64,000 nucleotides of DNA from Lingula anatina. Lineage: Eukaryota > Brachiopoda > Lingulata > Lingulida > Lingulidae. The notes beneath the pieces are model-generated. The model had not been told where the DNA came from. It did no database searches and saw nothing but the letters and a program-made list of their open reading frames with translations. The stretch covers positions 142,370 through 206,369 of the forward strand of contig NW_019775428.1 in NCBI RefSeq assembly GCF_001039355.2. Reading direction: 5' to 3'. Below are positions 24,040 to 35,382 of this stretch, in pieces (position 1 is the stretch's first letter; every line of letters starts with the position of its first letter). Both the position numbers and the translations under genes were made by a program.

Positions 24040-27000
24040 AGAAAGAGAGAGAGAGAGAGAGGAAACAGGATAAGAGAGAGAGGAAGAGAGAGATAGGAGA
24101 GATAGGGAGAGAGAATGATAGAGAGAGAGAGAGAGAAATCTTAAGAGAGAGAGAGTGAGGGAATATAACCTGAAATAAGAGAGAGAAGAGAGGAAAACCT
24201 ACAGCAAAAGACAGACAGAGAGTGAGAGAAAGATAGAGAGGAAACTTAAAATATGAAAGTGTGAGAGATTTATGCAAGAAAGAGAGAGAGAAACCTTATT
24301 GATAGCCTAAGTATGAACCATATCAGTAAAACAATATCCGTTTTAATAGAGAATTTACAATAGACAATTTACCCATATTTATTTTGTGTATTTTAGCAGC
24401 GGCACTAACCTTAGCTTCCTAGAGGAGAGCGCAGAGACCTTCAAAGTGTCGACCCTGCTCTGTGACCGTTGGTTCTGGGTGCTTTGGTTTATGTACTTCT
24501 TGAATGGAGAGTGCACCTTGCACGCTAGTCTCTACAAGGTAAAACATCGGTTTGATTACCTGCATAGAACACCCGCTTAGAAAGCACATTTAAAATGTGG
24601 GGCGTGCTAGCCAATCAGCTAAAAGAAGGTAAAAAAGATAAGGGGGAGATTGGAGATTCCCTTTTGCCCCATTCTTTGCTGATTTGTAATGGAAAATGAC
24701 AAGAGACTAACCGGAGGTTTTCTGGTACGGATTTTTGACCAATATTGATGCAGTGGTGAGTAGAATTTTAATGTTTTTCTCCCACAAATATTTTCTTTGA
24801 TATTAACATATTTGAAAACATAGTTAATTTCTCGTCTCACACTTTATGTCACATACCCGGCAGGTCTATGGGCAAACGTTCATAAAAGACGACCAGTTTC
24901 TGGCGCTCTGTGGATCCTTGGCGGCGCTCTTCAACGCGGGAGGCCGGATTTTCTGGGGCATTATCGTGGATCAGTTCTCATTCCGGGTAGGCATCAATTT
25001 GTCTCATATAACCTCCACTCACGGTTCTCAGTCTCTTCTAGAACATTTGGTGTATGTTTTTATGGTTCTAAATGTTGTTCTGTAATGAATGTAACAGTTC
25101 GAGAACTGTTTTTGGGAAGTCCTTCAGAATGTCCTAGAACAGATTAAGACCGTTTTTCATTAAAAGAAAAAAATATGTTATAGATCAGATTGAGAACCGT
25201 AAGTGAGCGTGAAATGAGACAAATTCATATACGCTTTATCAATTTGTTTAATGAAGTGTTAAATTGATATGTAGTAGTCTACATTCGAGTGAGTGGAAAG
25301 GTTCATACTTTTCACAGATTGGTTTTTATGTAGTTGTTTGAGCACAGTGTATTATTCAAATAGTTTATAATAGATTAAATGATGGCAAGTTACTAGTAAA
25401 TCAACGTTTATTGATAATACATACCTAGGGATGTTATGTGACCGTGGCGATATGATGATCACTGAGGCCTGTCCATTTAGCCAAGCTTCAGTGAAGATCG
25501 AGGGCAACCTCGAGCCGCTACCCAAAAATATCTCGCTTCACTCGACATTTCTGCGTAGTGTCTCTCGGAAAACTCGGATTTAACCTCGATGTAGTCTAGA
25601 ATTTCACGACTGCATCTTGGTTAAATCAGTCGAGGTCCCTTAAATGCTGAAAGCCAAAGAGAGAGTGATCATGTGGCCTTCTTGGCATCAAGAGAATAGT
25701 GACGTTGCTTGCGTTATATACCTACCAGTAGACAAATTTAAAATCTCTCACACCTTTAACAATTATTAATTAAAATTTTATTACACTAAGTCATATCATG
25801 TATGGTTTGAAAACGGGAATAAGCAAGGGTAATCCTAGTGTAGTGCCAGAGGCAGGTAGAACCGGCCGGGTAGCTCAGGAGGTAAGAGCACTCGCCCTGT
25901 AAGCGAGGGGTCCCGGGTTCGATTCCTGGTCTGTCTGTGATTTTTCTGCACTCACCCCCAAATAGCTACACCAGAGAGGGGTGAGAAACGTCCATTGTTC
26001 TCGTCAGTGAGGCTAACCAAATTAAGGATATGTAGGGGCCTACATGTACGCACAGACAGAAAACCATGTATTGTGGGAACGTTACTAATGAAGCCACTGG
26101 TAGTACTTAGATATCAGTCTGTAGTCTTGAACAAGCACCTCGTTGACGAGTGAACAGTTGTCAAAAACAAAATACCCAGGTGTGGTAGATCGAGTACTGT
26201 TCATGCGTGCCGCAAAGACCAAGCCTAATTACACCTCAAGGACACAAACCTACATCCGGTACTGACGGTTAGGCTCGTCATAATCATATAAGTAGCGCGT
26301 TTCCACCCCCTGGAATAAGTTTACATTTACGCCACACTTTTTAACGAGGGTTGTGTTATTTACCTTTTGTTTTTAAGCTGTTCATTCTTCCTCTTTATCA
26401 GATATATCGGTAAAAATCAAATATATTCCCCCTTTGAACTTGTAATTACATCTAGCACGTGAATGCTCTGAAAACCAGCACATGTATATTCCGAAACCGC
26501 CTCGTAGTAAAAAATGTCACCAAAACGAAGAATTATTACTCTTGTGGCCTTGAAATAAACATCCGTTTGATTTGACTATTTTCCGTAACCGCCTCGTTAT
26601 CAGAAATAACAATAAAAACAAGAATTATAACTTCCGTGAACTTGTAAAAAACATCCGTCTGACTTTGACTGTATTCCAAAACTGCCTCGTTGTCAGAAAT
26701 ATCACCAAAAAGTAAATTTCTTTATCCTTTGCACTTGTGAAAAATTAGTTTGACTTTATTCCGGTCCGACGCTCCTTGTTTATCAGAAATGTCACTAAAA
26801 AGTAGAGATTTTGCCTTGGGATCTTTTTTCCGCAGCAGTCCCAGATAGGTGTGGCTCAGCTGAGACGCGCTGGTCAGTGTCGACGGTTGATTAAATACTT
26901 TTCAGTTGAACGTCCACGACAAGTATTTAATCAAAAATTGACCAAAATTGGTCAGATATTACGTAAGAATTTGGCTGGACGTGACCAGCGCACGTGGACG

Positions 27001-30000
27001 AGTTTATTCCGTATATTTATGTTATTGAGCAAAGAACTGATACACTTTGGATGTCTGTTGAAAATAAAAATTGCGCCTTCAGTGCACAACACAACAAACA
27101 GCTGCAAAATGAAGTTGTACATTTATAACTATTAAAACCTGATACCTTTCGTATCACCATAGTCAGGTGCAGATCCAAGATTATTTCAAGGGGTGGTCCT
27201 CGAATGCGAAGCCGACCCCCCCCCCCCCCCCCCCACCATATTGGCGTGGGGAAACTTTTTGATATTTTAGAGGGCGAACGGTGCCATATGGAGCGGTTTA
27301 GAACTATGATTCAGCTAGTCATTAATTTTTTTTATTTGAAGACGGGACCATTGTCGTGATTTTTTTCAGAAATTGAAAGGGGTGTCAGGACCCCCCTTAC
27401 ACCCCCCTAAATCCGCCACTGATATTTTAAAAAGTTCATAGCAGTTGTAATGTGGTCACTCCAATATGCAACGCTCCTTAGAGATAAATAAACTATTGTA
27501 GCTTCTAAACATTGTTCCGGAAGCAATTAGCTTACCTCAATATATAGGGAATAGTCTACCTAGCACATTCGCATAGGTATAGTCTTACATGTACAGACTT
27601 TATATAGGAGCACCAAGCACAATAGACTTCGTGTTAGGTCAAGTAGTGGAATTCCAAATTGTGACCAAGTCTTTGTTTTAAGAATTAATTTTAATTCAAA
27701 GCATTCGACTATAATTTTCAACCAAAGGTTCAGTTTACTTTGACCCAAATGAAATAGGTGAAATATAATAAAATCAAACATTTGGTAACAAAAAAGGCAT
27801 TGGTAGGCCTAATAGTTCAGACTACTTACTTTATATATTAAAGTGCATTTCTGTGACTTCATCTTGAACAGCAGTAACCAAATGCTTGATTTAAGAATTT
27901 TGGCCAATTTCGAGCTTAACATCTCATTGAAAAAAAAAATAACGTGACAGAGAGTCCCCCATGATAGAGAATCTGCTCCCCAGTCTTTTGCACAGTTAAG
28001 CCTCGCCCTAGATTTTGACCCACTTATGTCAGGGAACCCCACATCTGTATAATAAAATGGAGGGCGGACTTTCTGTTACACAGACCCTCTGTTTCGTTAC
28101 ACCGGTCCCAAAACAAAAAGTGTCCTCCCTCACAAGGTCGGAGAACTTCAGAGCCTACGGTAGGAGGATGATCTGCCGCCAATTCACACCAAAGACTTTG
28201 ATATTGTTTTCACACATCTTGCGTGTACTTGCTGAACAATTATTATTATTATGTGACGACCGGGGAAGTGTTTACCGTTGTGAATTTTGCATTTGTTTTG
28301 ACAGGTTCAGTGTTTTCGCGTTCAGAACATTAACTTATGAACTGGTTGATGTTGCACCACGTGTAAAACGTTTATTACAGATTGTAGAACAGTGGGTTTA
28401 AAATACAGCGGCTCCCCCCCCTACCCCCCCCCCCCCCCAACCACCATTCCATAGACTGTTTAATTTAATCTAAAAGATGCTTCTTGTAAAACAGAACATT
28501 AAACCCCTCTGTGAACTGCGTGTAGAAGCACGAGTTGGTATTGTGCTGTAGCCATTATTGCAAAGTGCGGAACAGATCTGATAGGGTCATGAAAACTAAG
28601 CGACCCCCCCCCCCCCCCCCCCCCGCCCCCGGCCACTATTCCACGGTCTGCACATTTAATTAAATCTAAAAAGATGCCACTTGTAAAACAGAACATTAAG
28701 CCCCTCTGTTAACTACATGTAAGAGCACTGGGATGTCTGGGTGGTGTGAAGCAGACGCTGCAGGTTGTTTTATTGGTGGGTCGACGCTGATCAAAAGGCG
28801 CCTGGTGTTTTTGTTTTTCTTCTTTTGAAATTGTTTCCAAGTATTGCCTGGTTTACTGTTTTACATGGGCTACTAACAAGAAGTACAAGTGGATTAATCA
28901 GAAAATAATATCGGTGTTTATAACAATTACTAGATCACACATCTTCATTTCTGTTTGTTAATAACATCTTTCACACCTGGACGCAATATACACGTACTGG
29001 ATCTGGCCGTGGGCGATTAAGGTTTCACTGATGTTAGAGTCCAAAACAGAAAAAGACAATAACATTTTCACGCTGTTTTTCTTTGATTCCTATCCATATG
29101 TGTTACAGTTATTTGTTTTTCTCACCTTTCTGTCTTTTAATGCCATACAAAACTAATCTTTTGTTTCAGAATATGAAGGGCATCTTTCTACAGAGTACCA
29201 GCTTTGCGGGCGACAGATCTTGTCAGCTGCCAACACCATTTTTTACAAAACGGAGATTTTAGAAATATCATACTTCTGATTTGAAACCGTCCAAATGTTT
29301 CGACCAGTGTTTGTTTATTTATTTAATCCTCTTAAGTCATGGTATACTCATATTTTTACTTTGCAGATTACCATTCTTGCCACTTGGTTCCATTCTACAC
29401 CTTTAAATTATATTTTCTTTCAACTGTTTTTTCTAAAATCCGTCTTTCTCTCACTGCAGACGACCATCCTTGTTTTAGATGTAGCCGTCATTGCCCTGTC
29501 TCTCACCATGCCAGCTACAGAATATGGCGGGAAATACATGTTTCTCATCTGGAACTGTCTCTTGTTTGGCGCGTATTCTGGCATTTATTCCTTGTACCCC
29601 GTTGCTATTGTGCGGGGCTATGGCGTAGCTGAACTGTCATTGAAGTATGGATTGTTGTTTTCTTCACAGGTAATGTAGACGCTTGAACATTCCTTATTTT
29701 TTCAGTAGAATCAAGAAAATAAATTGGAAAACAAATTATAGAAATTGTGGCCGAAAACAATTTTTATAAAAACGGAAATAGCATATATGTGGAATACTCT
29801 GTTTTGATATTCAGCTTATGTGATAAGTCAAATATAATATCGCTTGTGGTATTTTTCGAAGTGTCAGACGTTGGATAAGTGAGATAACAAGCCCCGCGAA
29901 CACCCACTCTGCAACTTCATAATCACTTTCTAATACAACACAAAGAATATTGCATAAAGAGGGCTATGTCCTCAAGATTTCTGGGGTTGGTATCTTATAA

Positions 30001-30582
30001 GCAAAAAGCAATTGTGAAAGCTCAATTTAGCAACATAATAGAAAGCAACCAAATATAAACTGTAATGAAACTTATATATATCTTCACGCGATAGTGTCGT
30101 GGCTTAAATTGAGTAAGGTGTTTCAGGCTAGAAGACTTACAGTGCATGCGTTCTTATGATTTGTCGCATGATGATTTGCTTTCTGCGTTTACTTGTTCTT
30201 CTGTGTAACCAACTCCTCCATATTGTACTGTCTCTTGTTAATAAACTTCAGTCTTCTATTAGCTCGTGTTTTAATCCAACGGTTTTTATGCACAGTTTAT
30301 TTGCTTGTTAGCTTTTTATTTATTTGCAACAAACAAATTAACCAAGGCGCCATACACATATCCGTTCTTAATCATTTCTAACTCAATTTTCAATTATCTT
30401 TTCGCATGAGGTTAAATATTCTTATCCTTTTGCACTCTCGTCGTTTTTTCTAGGTTTTAAACGACCCTTTCGCTGCCACGCTTGCTGCAGAAATATTCGT
30501 CAATACACCGTGGTACACCCTCTATGGCACCGTGGCGGGCTGCACGTTTCTGGGCAAGTACTACATGAGTTTTCTATTCTGA
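20747..30582 (+). CDS. MFS transporter, OFA/monocarboxylate-like, complete paralogue (10 confident exons)
   Basis: Predicted 12-helix plasma-membrane carrier. Exons: 20747-20822, 21202-21391, 21905-22031, 22548-22699, 22848-22965, 23506-23657, 24397-24538, 24864-24986, 29460-29669, 30454-30582. The ATG at 20747 is fixed by an in-frame TAA at 20735-20737. Helix 1 follows at once. Motif A between helices 2 and 3 reads GGMVERRFGARLA (exon 2). Exon 4 starts with WFPNHRGLVAG and a Gly-rich helix, typical of the OFA/MCT branch. Exon 6 encodes a polar central loop. Exon 8 has the second motif-A-like loop, NAGGRIFWGIIVDQFSFR. Read through to TGA at 30580-30582 the protein has 472 residues. By comparison with the upstream paralogue, the penultimate exon should end at 30553 (exactly 100 nt) before GCAAGT, which would be a GC-AG intron; a possible last exon is listed separately. 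Introns are GT-AG otherwise. Intron 6 is nearly all GA repeat and intron 8 is 4.5 kb. Substrate unknown. Confidence 0.88.
20876..20918 (+). repeat. (ATT)n microsatellite
   Basis: About 14 ATT units in intron 1 of the complete MFS gene. Confidence 0.97.
22246..22501. mobile_element. Foldback element A2
   Basis: About 256 bp, arms beginning CCCATTCCCAAAGAC and ending GTCTTTGGAAAAGGAG. Inner arms hold ATCGATCCAACTTTGCGGGG and its inverted partner, then GACTCTCGCTGAGTGC. The core CAGCTTTTCTGTATTTTACT matches A3. It sits in intron 3 of the complete MFS gene, ending 46 bases before exon 4. Confidence 0.85.
23660..24297 (+). repeat. GA-rich polypurine tract filling an MFS intron
   Basis: Nearly continuous (GA)n with short interruptions such as AACCTTAACTAAG and an N at 23837. 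It starts two bases after the donor of exon 23506-23657 and fills most of the 739 bp intron. All long open frames called in it, both strands, are Arg-Glu or Ser-Leu repeats and not genes. Confidence 0.95.
25020..25203. mobile_element. Foldback element I
   Basis: CACGGTTCTCAGTCTCTTCT at the left pairs with ATCAGATTGAGAACCGT at the right. The interior repeats TTCTAGAACA, GTTCGAGAACTG and CCTAGAACAG. It begins 33 bases after exon 8 of the complete MFS gene. Confidence 0.7.
25864..25937 (+). repeat. tRNA-Thr-like head of a probable SINE
   Basis: B box GGTTCGATTCC (25916-25926) is perfect and the A box TAGCTCAGGAGG is close to consensus. The anticodon stem CTCGC/GCGAG encloses CCTGTAA, giving anticodon TGT (Thr), but base 33 is C in place of the universal T. 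The T stem CCGGG/CCTGG is good. The acceptor arms GGCCGGG and TCTGTCT do not pair. A working tRNA is therefore unlikely; a tRNA-derived SINE or pseudogene fits, with a body perhaps running on for some hundred bases. It lies in intron 8 of the complete MFS gene. Confidence 0.75.
26390..26815 (+). repeat. Diverged tandem repeat, unit about 90 bp
   Basis: Four to five units carrying AACCGCCTCGT then TCAGAAAT(A/G)TCACCAAAA then ATTATAACT or similar then AACATCCGT then TGACT. Units differ by many substitutions. It lies in intron 8 of the complete MFS gene. Confidence 0.75.
27163..27422. mobile_element. G/C-run foldback element (weak)
   Basis: The left side AGGTGCAGATCCAAGATTAT and the right side CCTAAATCCGCCACTGATAT are loosely inverted. 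The left side also has a long C run (27217 onward) and the right side CCCCCCTTACACCCCCC. Ends are uncertain. Confidence 0.45.
27941..28082. mobile_element. Foldback element G1
   Basis: Ends CGTGACAGAGAGTCCCCCAT and GGGCGGACTTTCTGTTACAC are inverted partners. The interior CTCGCCCTAGATTTTGACCC matches G2 in reverse orientation. It lies in the long intron 8 of the complete MFS gene. Confidence 0.8.
28390..28725 (+). repeat. Two-unit tandem duplication with C runs
   Basis: C-run followed by CCA(C/T)TATTCCA-type sequence, TTTAATT(A/T)AATCTAAAA, GATGC and TTGTAAAACAGAACATTAA, then CCCCTCTGT. Present at 28407-28530 and again at 28598-28725, about 188 bp apart. Open frames through the C runs are artefacts. 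Confidence 0.85.
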
Positions 30583-30833
30583 GACCATTCCCAGGTCATA
30601 CTAACTGTGGATCGATCTATCTCCGAGGGGATTCTCGCTAAATTGCAATCAACTTAAGCGGCTTAATTGTCTGGCATGCCTACTGAAGCTGCTAGGGGGT
30701 AATTACCTATCGTTTTGGAGCTTCGGTAGGCGTGGCAAATATCTGAGCCGCTTTAGCTGGAAGCAATTTGGCGAAAAAACCCTTGGAAATAGATCGATCC
30801 TGTTAGATCGATCTACGTATGGGAATCCAGTCT
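30582..30833. mobile_element. Foldback element C1 (subfamily C), next to the last confident MFS exon
   Basis: About 252 bp. Ends AGACCATTCCCAGGTC and GTATGGGAATCCAGTCT. The arms carry GGATCGATCTATCTCCGAGG and its partner, then TTGCAATCAACTTAAGCGGC. The left end overlaps the TGA at 30580-30582 that would close the upstream reading frame. Confidence 0.88.
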
Positions 30834-30892
30834 AGACTCTTTTGACATCTATATACTAAAGCGATACAGTTTGTACCTGTTCAGTTTTGCAG

Positions 30893-30945
30893 GCCCCAAC
30901 GTGCAACTACACACAGAGAGGTTTACTCTCTTGCACAAGCTCTGA
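30893..30945 (+). CDS. Possible last exon of the complete MFS gene (GC-AG intron model)
   Basis: After a pyrimidine-rich stretch ending TTTTGCAG, reading in the phase left by a GC donor at 30554 gives Gly, then PNVQLHTERFTLLHKL and TGA at 30943-30945. With this exon the protein has 480 residues. The supposed intron would be 339 bp and would hold a foldback element at 30582-30833. The tail is not similar to the paralogue's FTAFFFDAKRW end, so this rests on phase and splice signals only. Confidence 0.3.
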
Positions 30946-31004
30946 CGGGTTTATCTCCCTTAGGCTGAGACTGGTTAAATGACGCTCATATGCTAGCCAG
31001 GGTA

Positions 31005-31325
31005 GTAAAGGGATAGCATCTCTTCGTATGAGATCTATATTTCACAATAAATACATTGTAAACAACTTACAGAAATATAATATATCCTATGTTACCACTT
31101 CAACGGCAGTTATAGCCATTATTCTGAAATCTGTGGTTGTCAGCGGACCACGTTATTGCTATACTCTGCAACAATCTCTTAAGAGATTATTGAAAAAAAA
31201 ATTTTAGAAATAAAAACAGGGACTAATTTTGAATGTAAAAGTGGATTCATTAACCATTGGAAATAATTATCGTTTATCCCAGAATAATTCACTTTTTGAC
31301 CAAAATTAACAGTTATTAACTTTTT
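31005..31325. mobile_element. Foldback element H2, reverse copy of H1
   Basis: Reverse complement of H1 with indels. Recognisable segments are AACGGCAGTTATAGCCATTA, CAATCTCTTAAGAGATTATT and AAAAGTGGATTCATTAACCA. It lies just beyond the end of the complete MFS gene. Confidence 0.8.
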
Positions 31326-34300
31326 AAGTTTATTTATTATTTCACTCTCTCGCGGTGACCCTCTGAGCCCCTCCACCCCCCCCCCACCCCCCGCCCACAT
31401 CCTCTCCCCCTGGTTCTGTCATTACTAATTAGTAATTAATAATTAATAAAAGACACACAGGCAGGTATGAGAAAGCTCTGTCTTGCAGGCAGTAGCTTCA
31501 TTACGCCTCTCTTTACAAAATAAAGCTTATTATTTTCAAGCGTGCTGCTAAATGCCCAAGGGCAGAATGTCATCAGTGTTTATTTTGGTCATTTGCCCTG
31601 GAATAATTGACAGAAAATTGGCAAAAAAATACCGGCCTTAATAATCCACGCAGTTTGCATTAATTACTGGAAACGCAAATTGGCGGGTAGTGATTAGTCT
31701 TACGTGAGGATTTGGAAAATGTGCGTTCTTTGATGCTGCATAATGACGCCCGTTCCCAGCCGTGAAGCTCATTGCTTTTCGTCACAGATAAAAAAACATC
31801 TTACCGATGCCATCCTTGCAAAACGCATATCAAGGCGAAATCATTCTGTTTCAACTACCTTACCTTGATTAATAGTATCGAAGTGAGATTATATGTGTGT
31901 ATCGCACTGTGCTGTTATTGTTGTATAATTTATTTTACTTGGAAAGTCACTAATTGTAGGTTCATTTGGCCTTTATTTCAATTTATTGTTATTGAATATA
32001 AGTATTTGATCTTTGAATAGCGTTCATGTTATTGGAACTTTAGTGATATCTTAGTCTAAGGTGGCATTGTCCAGTGTCAGATCTTTGGCGCAGACATTTA
32101 AGTCCATAATGCGACGAATAATCGTTGCAAAATAATTTGTGTCGCTTTTTTTTTTTTTTGGGGGGGGGGGGGGAATACATGTACAACGACACCAATCCAT
32201 TCCAATATGATGAACTGATTAATAACTGCTACTAAACCTCAGTAATGGAGATGTATCTTGACGTCAAAAATATTAACACCTGCTCCGTATTGTCCTGTAA
32301 CACTCTTGATTTCGCTCATTATCGAAAGGCAGATATGACCAGACACAATAGTCTGCATTAATGCCATGGGAAAGTCTTGTAATGGCGATCTCATACTACG
32401 TTATTGCAGTCGGGTATGCCATAGCGCTTGGCATTTTCAGACTCTAGAAGATTGCGAAGATAGGGGAGGGGGCAGGCACAACGAATAGTGTGTCTTGCTT
32501 CAGTCAGGCAATGAAAATATACTTGACTGAACAATATTCTGATTCCTTGCAGCAATGGTCCTTGCCTTTTTGTTCCGTAAAAGGAGATCCAATGGCCAAG
32601 AAGTATAAAAGGTCTCTCTCTCTCTCTCTCTCTCATAATATACTTGCAACATTGAATAACTCTGCGCGCTATGTTTTTTTATTTCTTTTAGCTTTTTGCA
32701 GTTTATAAATCTTTCTTCATAAATAACAGCATATTTGATTTCATTTACCAGAAGTACATGTGATGTATCTCACGCACAAACCATTTTCAGATTTCCCTCA
32801 TTGGACTGTGGCCAATACCTTGTTATGTAGAAAACGGATTCCGATCTACGCAAGGTGCCTTGTGCTCGAAGAGACGGCTTGAAGTCCAGGTGCCTATTAG
32901 AATACGAAAGTTCCCCCAGTGTGGCTTATAATGCTCTATCGTCCACCTGATCTCAATTACGCAGAGTGACAGTTTTCATTTTTGCAAGTTCAAGGACGCC
33001 AAGACACCTGTTATTGAGTGTAGTGGAGCCTGTCAAGTGCGCCGTAATGAATGGACTAAGAGAGATTATTAACTGCAATTCATAGAAGCGTGACACTAAA
33101 ATGTGGGGAATTGCATTAAACTCCAAGAAAATTACTTTGAAGGAGAAACCATGTTAATTGTTGTTTGGAAATGAAATAAATGTTGTTTGTTTCAGCACTC
33201 CTTTTCCACTGTATTTAATGTGCTGTAAGGTCCCTGCCCTTTACATAAATAATACACTTTAAAGTACTTTAAGATGTGACCGTCTCGTATTTTGACAAAG
33301 TAAAATTTAACCAGTGGCAGATTTCCAGGGACCAGTTTCTGGAACCTCTGCATTCAACGCACTACAAATGACAATTTAAAGCCCCAAGGCCGTTTTGTCA
33401 CAGATGGCTACAATATTTACTATCACTTTAACATTTTACTCAGTATAATAGCTATAGGCTTAGCTATAGCTTATAGGCTAAACGTTTTGTAGAATAACCG
33501 CACCTAGTGTAAATGACCAAGTATTCCCTGTATGACATTTCAGCATTACTAGCTACATCACAGCTTGTGGCGTTATTCAAAATAACGTGCTTCATGACTC
33601 ACATCATTTCGAGAACTACGTGTAGTCCATACCACACAACTTTCATTTCCCAGGTTCATTTTCGCGGTATTCGAGTCGTGTCTCTATTCGCATTAGGGTG
33701 GCCTTACTCAGACTCTGACCATGGGATCTGCTGCATCTAGTGGCCTGTTACATTGTATCGGTCTATCCTATAATTGTGTGTACTAAATAAGAGGCCCCTG
33801 ATGTCAGACGGTAGGCTTAATTCGGGCTTCCTGTCACAGGGGAAGGATAATAAATTGAAAAAATAAACGAAGCTGAAAATATAAACGGCAAGTGATTTCT
33901 TTTTTATTGTTATTTTTTATTTATTTGTGATTATTTTATGCCATGAATAAGAAAAGGTGGGTTATGAAAATGCTTGATTTGTCTCGTTTTGCACGTTATA
34001 CTGCTATGTAGCTTTGGTGGGGAAAGAGAAGAAAGGCGTTTTGAACATGGGGGAGTGGAGGGGGTGCAAGTGTCCTGTGCCCTCCCCCAGATTTGTCAAG
34101 TGACTCCCCTGCAGTTGGCACGCCACGCTTACGACATGAGATCTGGCCTTGGTTTTACAAAAAACTTAAGTCAGGTTCCCTGGCTAAGAACTTAACTACC
34201 AAGGTTACATGGTCACATGGGCACATCTTACCCTATCAGGAGCTGTGTAACAGCACTCTCATGAAAATCCTAGTCAATTAACTGACTAAAGTTTTTTTTT

Positions 34301-34410
34301 TTCTGAAACTGGGACCTGCTTCAATTTAGTGACCAGTGTGCAGTATGCCATAGGCACTACATGTGCTCTTTGCGATGAGATGATGTTACTCCGTCTATCA
34401 GTTGTTCCAG

Positions 34411-34596
34411 GTCAAACCAAGCCACGTCAACAACATCAGATTGGAAATACGGCTTCAGGTTGGAGTCTACCACACCTCGACTTCGGGTGACAGCGCTGGC
34501 AGCATCATAGTAATGGATATAACTAACGCTGCAGCTGAATGTCTAGTCCCTCGGCACAACCAGGGCTGGCTTTCGGGGACACTGAACGCTGCATAA
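34411..34596 (+). CDS. Candidate terminal exon, unknown protein
   Basis: An acceptor-like GTTGTTCCAG precedes 61 codons ending in TAA at 34594-34596. The peptide starts VKPSHVNNIRLEIRLQ, continues with a Ser/Gly/Thr stretch, and ends HNQGWLSGTLNAA. GC content is higher than in the surroundings. No upstream exon or poly(A) signal close by was found, and I do not recognise the family. It could be a fragment of a mobile element. Confidence 0.22.
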   Translation, partial: VKPSHVNNIRLEIRLQVGVYHTSTSGDSAGSIIVMDITNAAAECLVPRHNQGWLSGTLNAA

Positions 34597-35382
34597 ACGC
34601 AAAACGAAATCTTAAGTTAATTTATTTATAAACAAGATTTCTCTGTCTGATTCGTCTTATTTCTTTTTTTGTTTGATCATATATATATATATATATTTGT
34701 TCAATTATGGATTTTGTTCCCTTTTTGTGTCACTTGTCGCTATTCAGTACATATATATGGTGAAATGCACTTGAACTTCAATTGACAATTTTTCAGTCAG
34801 GTGCCAGTACTGGCTTTCCAGATTTTTACCTCTGAAAACACGCTCCTTCGGAGAATGTGCTGCTTGTGCACGTTGATCATTCAAGAGCGCTGAAGTGATT
34901 TTTGTGTTGACATGCACGAAGTTAAGAACTATTTGATCGTGCTCATGTTTAGCTTATTAATAGGGAGACGAAGAAAACGATATTTAACGTCACACTGCAG
35001 TTTACTTGTGTGAACTGAAGATTTTAAAGCTCAGGTGCCGATAAAGTCGGAACGTTCCAAATTGATATTGTAGGGAATGCCTTACAATGTATGTATCTTC
35101 TTTTGAAAAACGCAGCATTTGTCTAAAATCACTTACATCAGTGTTTGCACCAAATGCAAGACGTTGCTGATTTACGTACGTAGAGCTATCAGCTTTTTTT
35201 CACAGATTCTTGTGTTTATGTACTTAGAAAATAACTAAGCTAAATCTAGGCTGGTCATGTATTTTGATTCAAAATCCAGACTTATCTCACGTTATTTTAG
35301 GTCTGTACCAGCCAGCTGTGCAGACATGTCGCTTTGGGAGAACATGCAGTAAACGTGCAAAACACGGTCCTTTCTGGTTCGA

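Larger units (their letters stand above)
24987..29459. other. 4.5 kb intron 8 of the complete MFS gene, filled with repeats
   Basis: Contains element I, a SINE-like tRNA head, a diverged 90 bp tandem repeat, a C-run foldback, element G1 and a two-unit duplication. No exon fits between the phase 0 ends of exons 24864 and 29460. In the upstream paralogue the same intron is only 527 bp. Confidence 0.75.

Noticed and set aside
23450-24277. Long Arg-Glu and Ser-Leu repeat open frames
   Set aside because: They are readings of the GA repeat in an MFS intron; only 23506-23657 is coding.
25864-25937. Functional tRNA-Thr gene
   Set aside because: The acceptor stem does not pair and position 33 is not T; a SINE head or pseudogene fits better.
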